Source: an uncultured beta proteobacterium
GTDB taxonomy: Bacteria > Pseudomonadota > Gammaproteobacteria > Burkholderiales > Burkholderiaceae_C
Assembly: GCA_903927495.1 (NCBI GenBank)
Contig: CAIYNH010000645.1
Span: 1-7,175, forward strand
Direction: 5' to 3'
DNA: 7,175 bases
Positions 6,388 to 7,175 of the stretch are shown here, in pieces (position 1 is the first letter of the stretch; every line of letters starts with the position of its first letter). Under the pieces are notes generated by a model. It was not told the DNA's origin. It did not search any database and saw only the letters and a list, made by a program, of their open reading frames with translations. Both the position numbers and the translations under genes were made by a program.

Positions 6388-7139
6388 GCGCTCTGCCGCT
6401 GATTGAACTCAGGGCCGTGACCAAAATGTACGGCCAGGGAGCGACCGCGTTACAGGCCCTCAACGGTGTTGATCTGGCGATAGATGCGGGTGATTTTGTC
6501 GCCATCATGGGCCCAAGCGGTTCCGGCAAGTCCACCGCCATGAACACCTTGGGTTGTCTCGACACCCCCACCACCGGTGAGTATTTGTTCAACGGAGTGC
6601 ATGTCGAAACCCTGACGCGGGACCAGCGTGCCCTGTTGCGCCGGCGCTATCTGGGTTTTGTGTTTCAGGGATTTAACCTGCTGGCGCGTACCAGTGCCCA
6701 GGAAAACGTTGAACTGCCCCTGCTGTACCGGGGTGAACCCACCAAAATCCGCCATGCTGTGGCCAAAAAAGCCTTGGCCTCAGTGGGTCTGCAGGGCTGG
6801 GAACACCATACGCCGGCTGAACTCTCGGGTGGCCAGCAGCAGCGTGTAGCGATTGCCCGCGCCATCGTGACTGAGCCTGCTGTGTTGCTGGCCGACGAGC
6901 CCACCGGAAACCTCGACAGCCAGCGCAGTCGCGAGATCATGGAATTGCTGTGGCGGCTTAACGTGGAGCACGGCATCACAGTTCTGATGGTCACCCATGA
7001 GGCTGAAATGGCAGCATACGCGAAGCGCATCGTGCATTTTGTCGATGGTGTGGTTGATAGCGACACCCGCAACCCACATCCCTCCGGGCTTAACGCTAGC
7101 ACTCCCACCCCAATCCGGGAGGCATCCAATGTGGCTTAG
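6384..7139 (+). CDS. macB: ABC exporter ATPase, MacB/LolD type
   Basis: This 251-residue nucleotide-binding subunit powers the exporter from the cytoplasmic face. All catalytic motifs are intact: A-loop Tyr16, Walker A GPSGSGKST (43-51), Q-loop Gln94 in FVFQGFNLL, signature LSGGQQQRVAIARA (146-159), Walker B VLLADEPTGNLD (166-177, Glu171) and H-loop His204 in VTHE. The sequence is typical of the MacB/LolD/FtsE-like family. Unlike E. coli MacB (648 residues, ATPase fused to permease), the ATPase ends here with a Pro/Ser/Thr-rich tail (about 228-251), and a separate permease gene begins before the stop. It starts within the ATGA overlap with the adaptor gene, and AGGTGG at 6366-6371 is a possible ribosome-binding site 12 nt upstream. 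The symbol denotes the family only; this is the N-terminal half of what macB encodes in E. coli. Confidence 0.95.
   Translation: MSALPLIELRAVTKMYGQGATALQALNGVDLAIDAGDFVAIMGPSGSGKSTAMNTLGCLDTPTTGEYLFNGVHVETLTRDQRALLRRRYLGFVFQGFNLLARTSAQENVELPLLYRGEPTKIRHAVAKKALASVGLQGWEHHTPAELSGGQQQRVAIARAIVTEPAVLLADEPTGNLDSQRSREIMELLWRLNVEHGITVLMVTHEAEMAAYAKRIVHFVDGVVDSDTRNPHPSGLNASTPTPIREASNVA
7117..7122 (+). promoter_or_regulatory. Ribosome-binding site of the permease gene
   Basis: GGGAGG lies 6 nt before ATG 7129. It is the clearest Shine-Dalgarno sequence in the efflux operon and fixes the permease start inside the ATPase gene. The two genes are therefore read in different frames and are not fused. Confidence 0.75.
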
Positions 7140-7175
7140 CACCATGCTATTGGCGCTGCGCTCGATCCGGCGCAA
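7129..7175 (+). CDS. ABC exporter permease, MacB/FtsX type, 5' end only
   Basis: An ATG at 7129 opens a frame that runs off the right edge: MWLSTMLLALRSIRR. This matches the usual amphipathic start of MacB-type permeases, where an LALRSIRRN-like segment precedes the first membrane helix. A strong GGGAGG ribosome-binding site (7117-7122) lies 6 nt upstream, inside the end of the ATPase gene. The start overlaps that gene by 11 bp in another frame. The family would place a large periplasmic domain and four membrane helices downstream, but only 15 complete codons are visible. With the ATPase it would complete the pump. Confidence 0.85.
   Translation, partial: MWLSTMLLALRSIRR

Noticed and set aside
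6384..7175. Possible frameshift splitting a fused MacB into ATPase and permease
   Set aside because: The ATPase has a normal end, and the permease has its own ATG and a strong GGGAGG site at proper spacing. This is a genuine two-gene arrangement seen in many split MacB systems.
1..7175. CRISPR arrays, tRNA or rRNA genes, insertion sequences with transposase
   Set aside because: I saw no regularly spaced repeats, no tRNA-like cloverleaf, no rRNA sequence and no transposase motifs in the window.

Overview
The window looks like a chromosomal segment of a betaproteobacterium, most likely a Comamonadaceae relative of Rhodoferax, Polaromonas or Acidovorax. This is inferred from the style of the MutS protein, from moderately GC-rich coding DNA, and from short repeat-like elements of a kind I associate with that family. 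I could run no database search, so the taxonomic call is an inference.

Layout. Positions 163 to 1 (minus strand) hold the 5' end of an unrecognised gene that runs off the left edge. Positions 164-913 are about 750 bp with no convincing gene. They contain several inverted repeats, including a perfect 16-bp pair 55 bp apart. mutS follows at 914-3562 on the plus strand and is intact. After a 110-bp gap comes a colinear, tightly packed set on the plus strand. It comprises an outer-membrane efflux lipoprotein of the NodT/OprM type (3673-5067), a MacA-type periplasmic adaptor (5077-6387), a MacB/LolD-type ABC ATPase (6384-7139), and the first 15 codons of the separate permease gene (from 7129). The last junctions overlap (4 bp and 11 bp) and the second is 9 bp apart, so these four genes almost certainly form one operon.

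How the genes work together. MutS is the mismatch-recognition ATPase of post-replicative repair and has no obvious functional link to its downstream neighbours. The four exporter genes encode a complete envelope-spanning tripartite ABC efflux pump: inner-membrane ATPase plus permease, periplasmic adaptor, and outer-membrane channel. It resembles MacAB-TolC or PvdRT-OpmQ, but the ATPase and permease are separate polypeptides. The exported substrate cannot be read from the sequence.

The most unusual signal is a pair of related elements inside the mutS reading frame (2112-2155 and 3451-3484). They share both arms and look like copies of a small interspersed palindromic repeat absorbed into coding sequence. 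I see no clear evidence of a new defence or mobile system; most of the window is ordinary housekeeping and efflux DNA.
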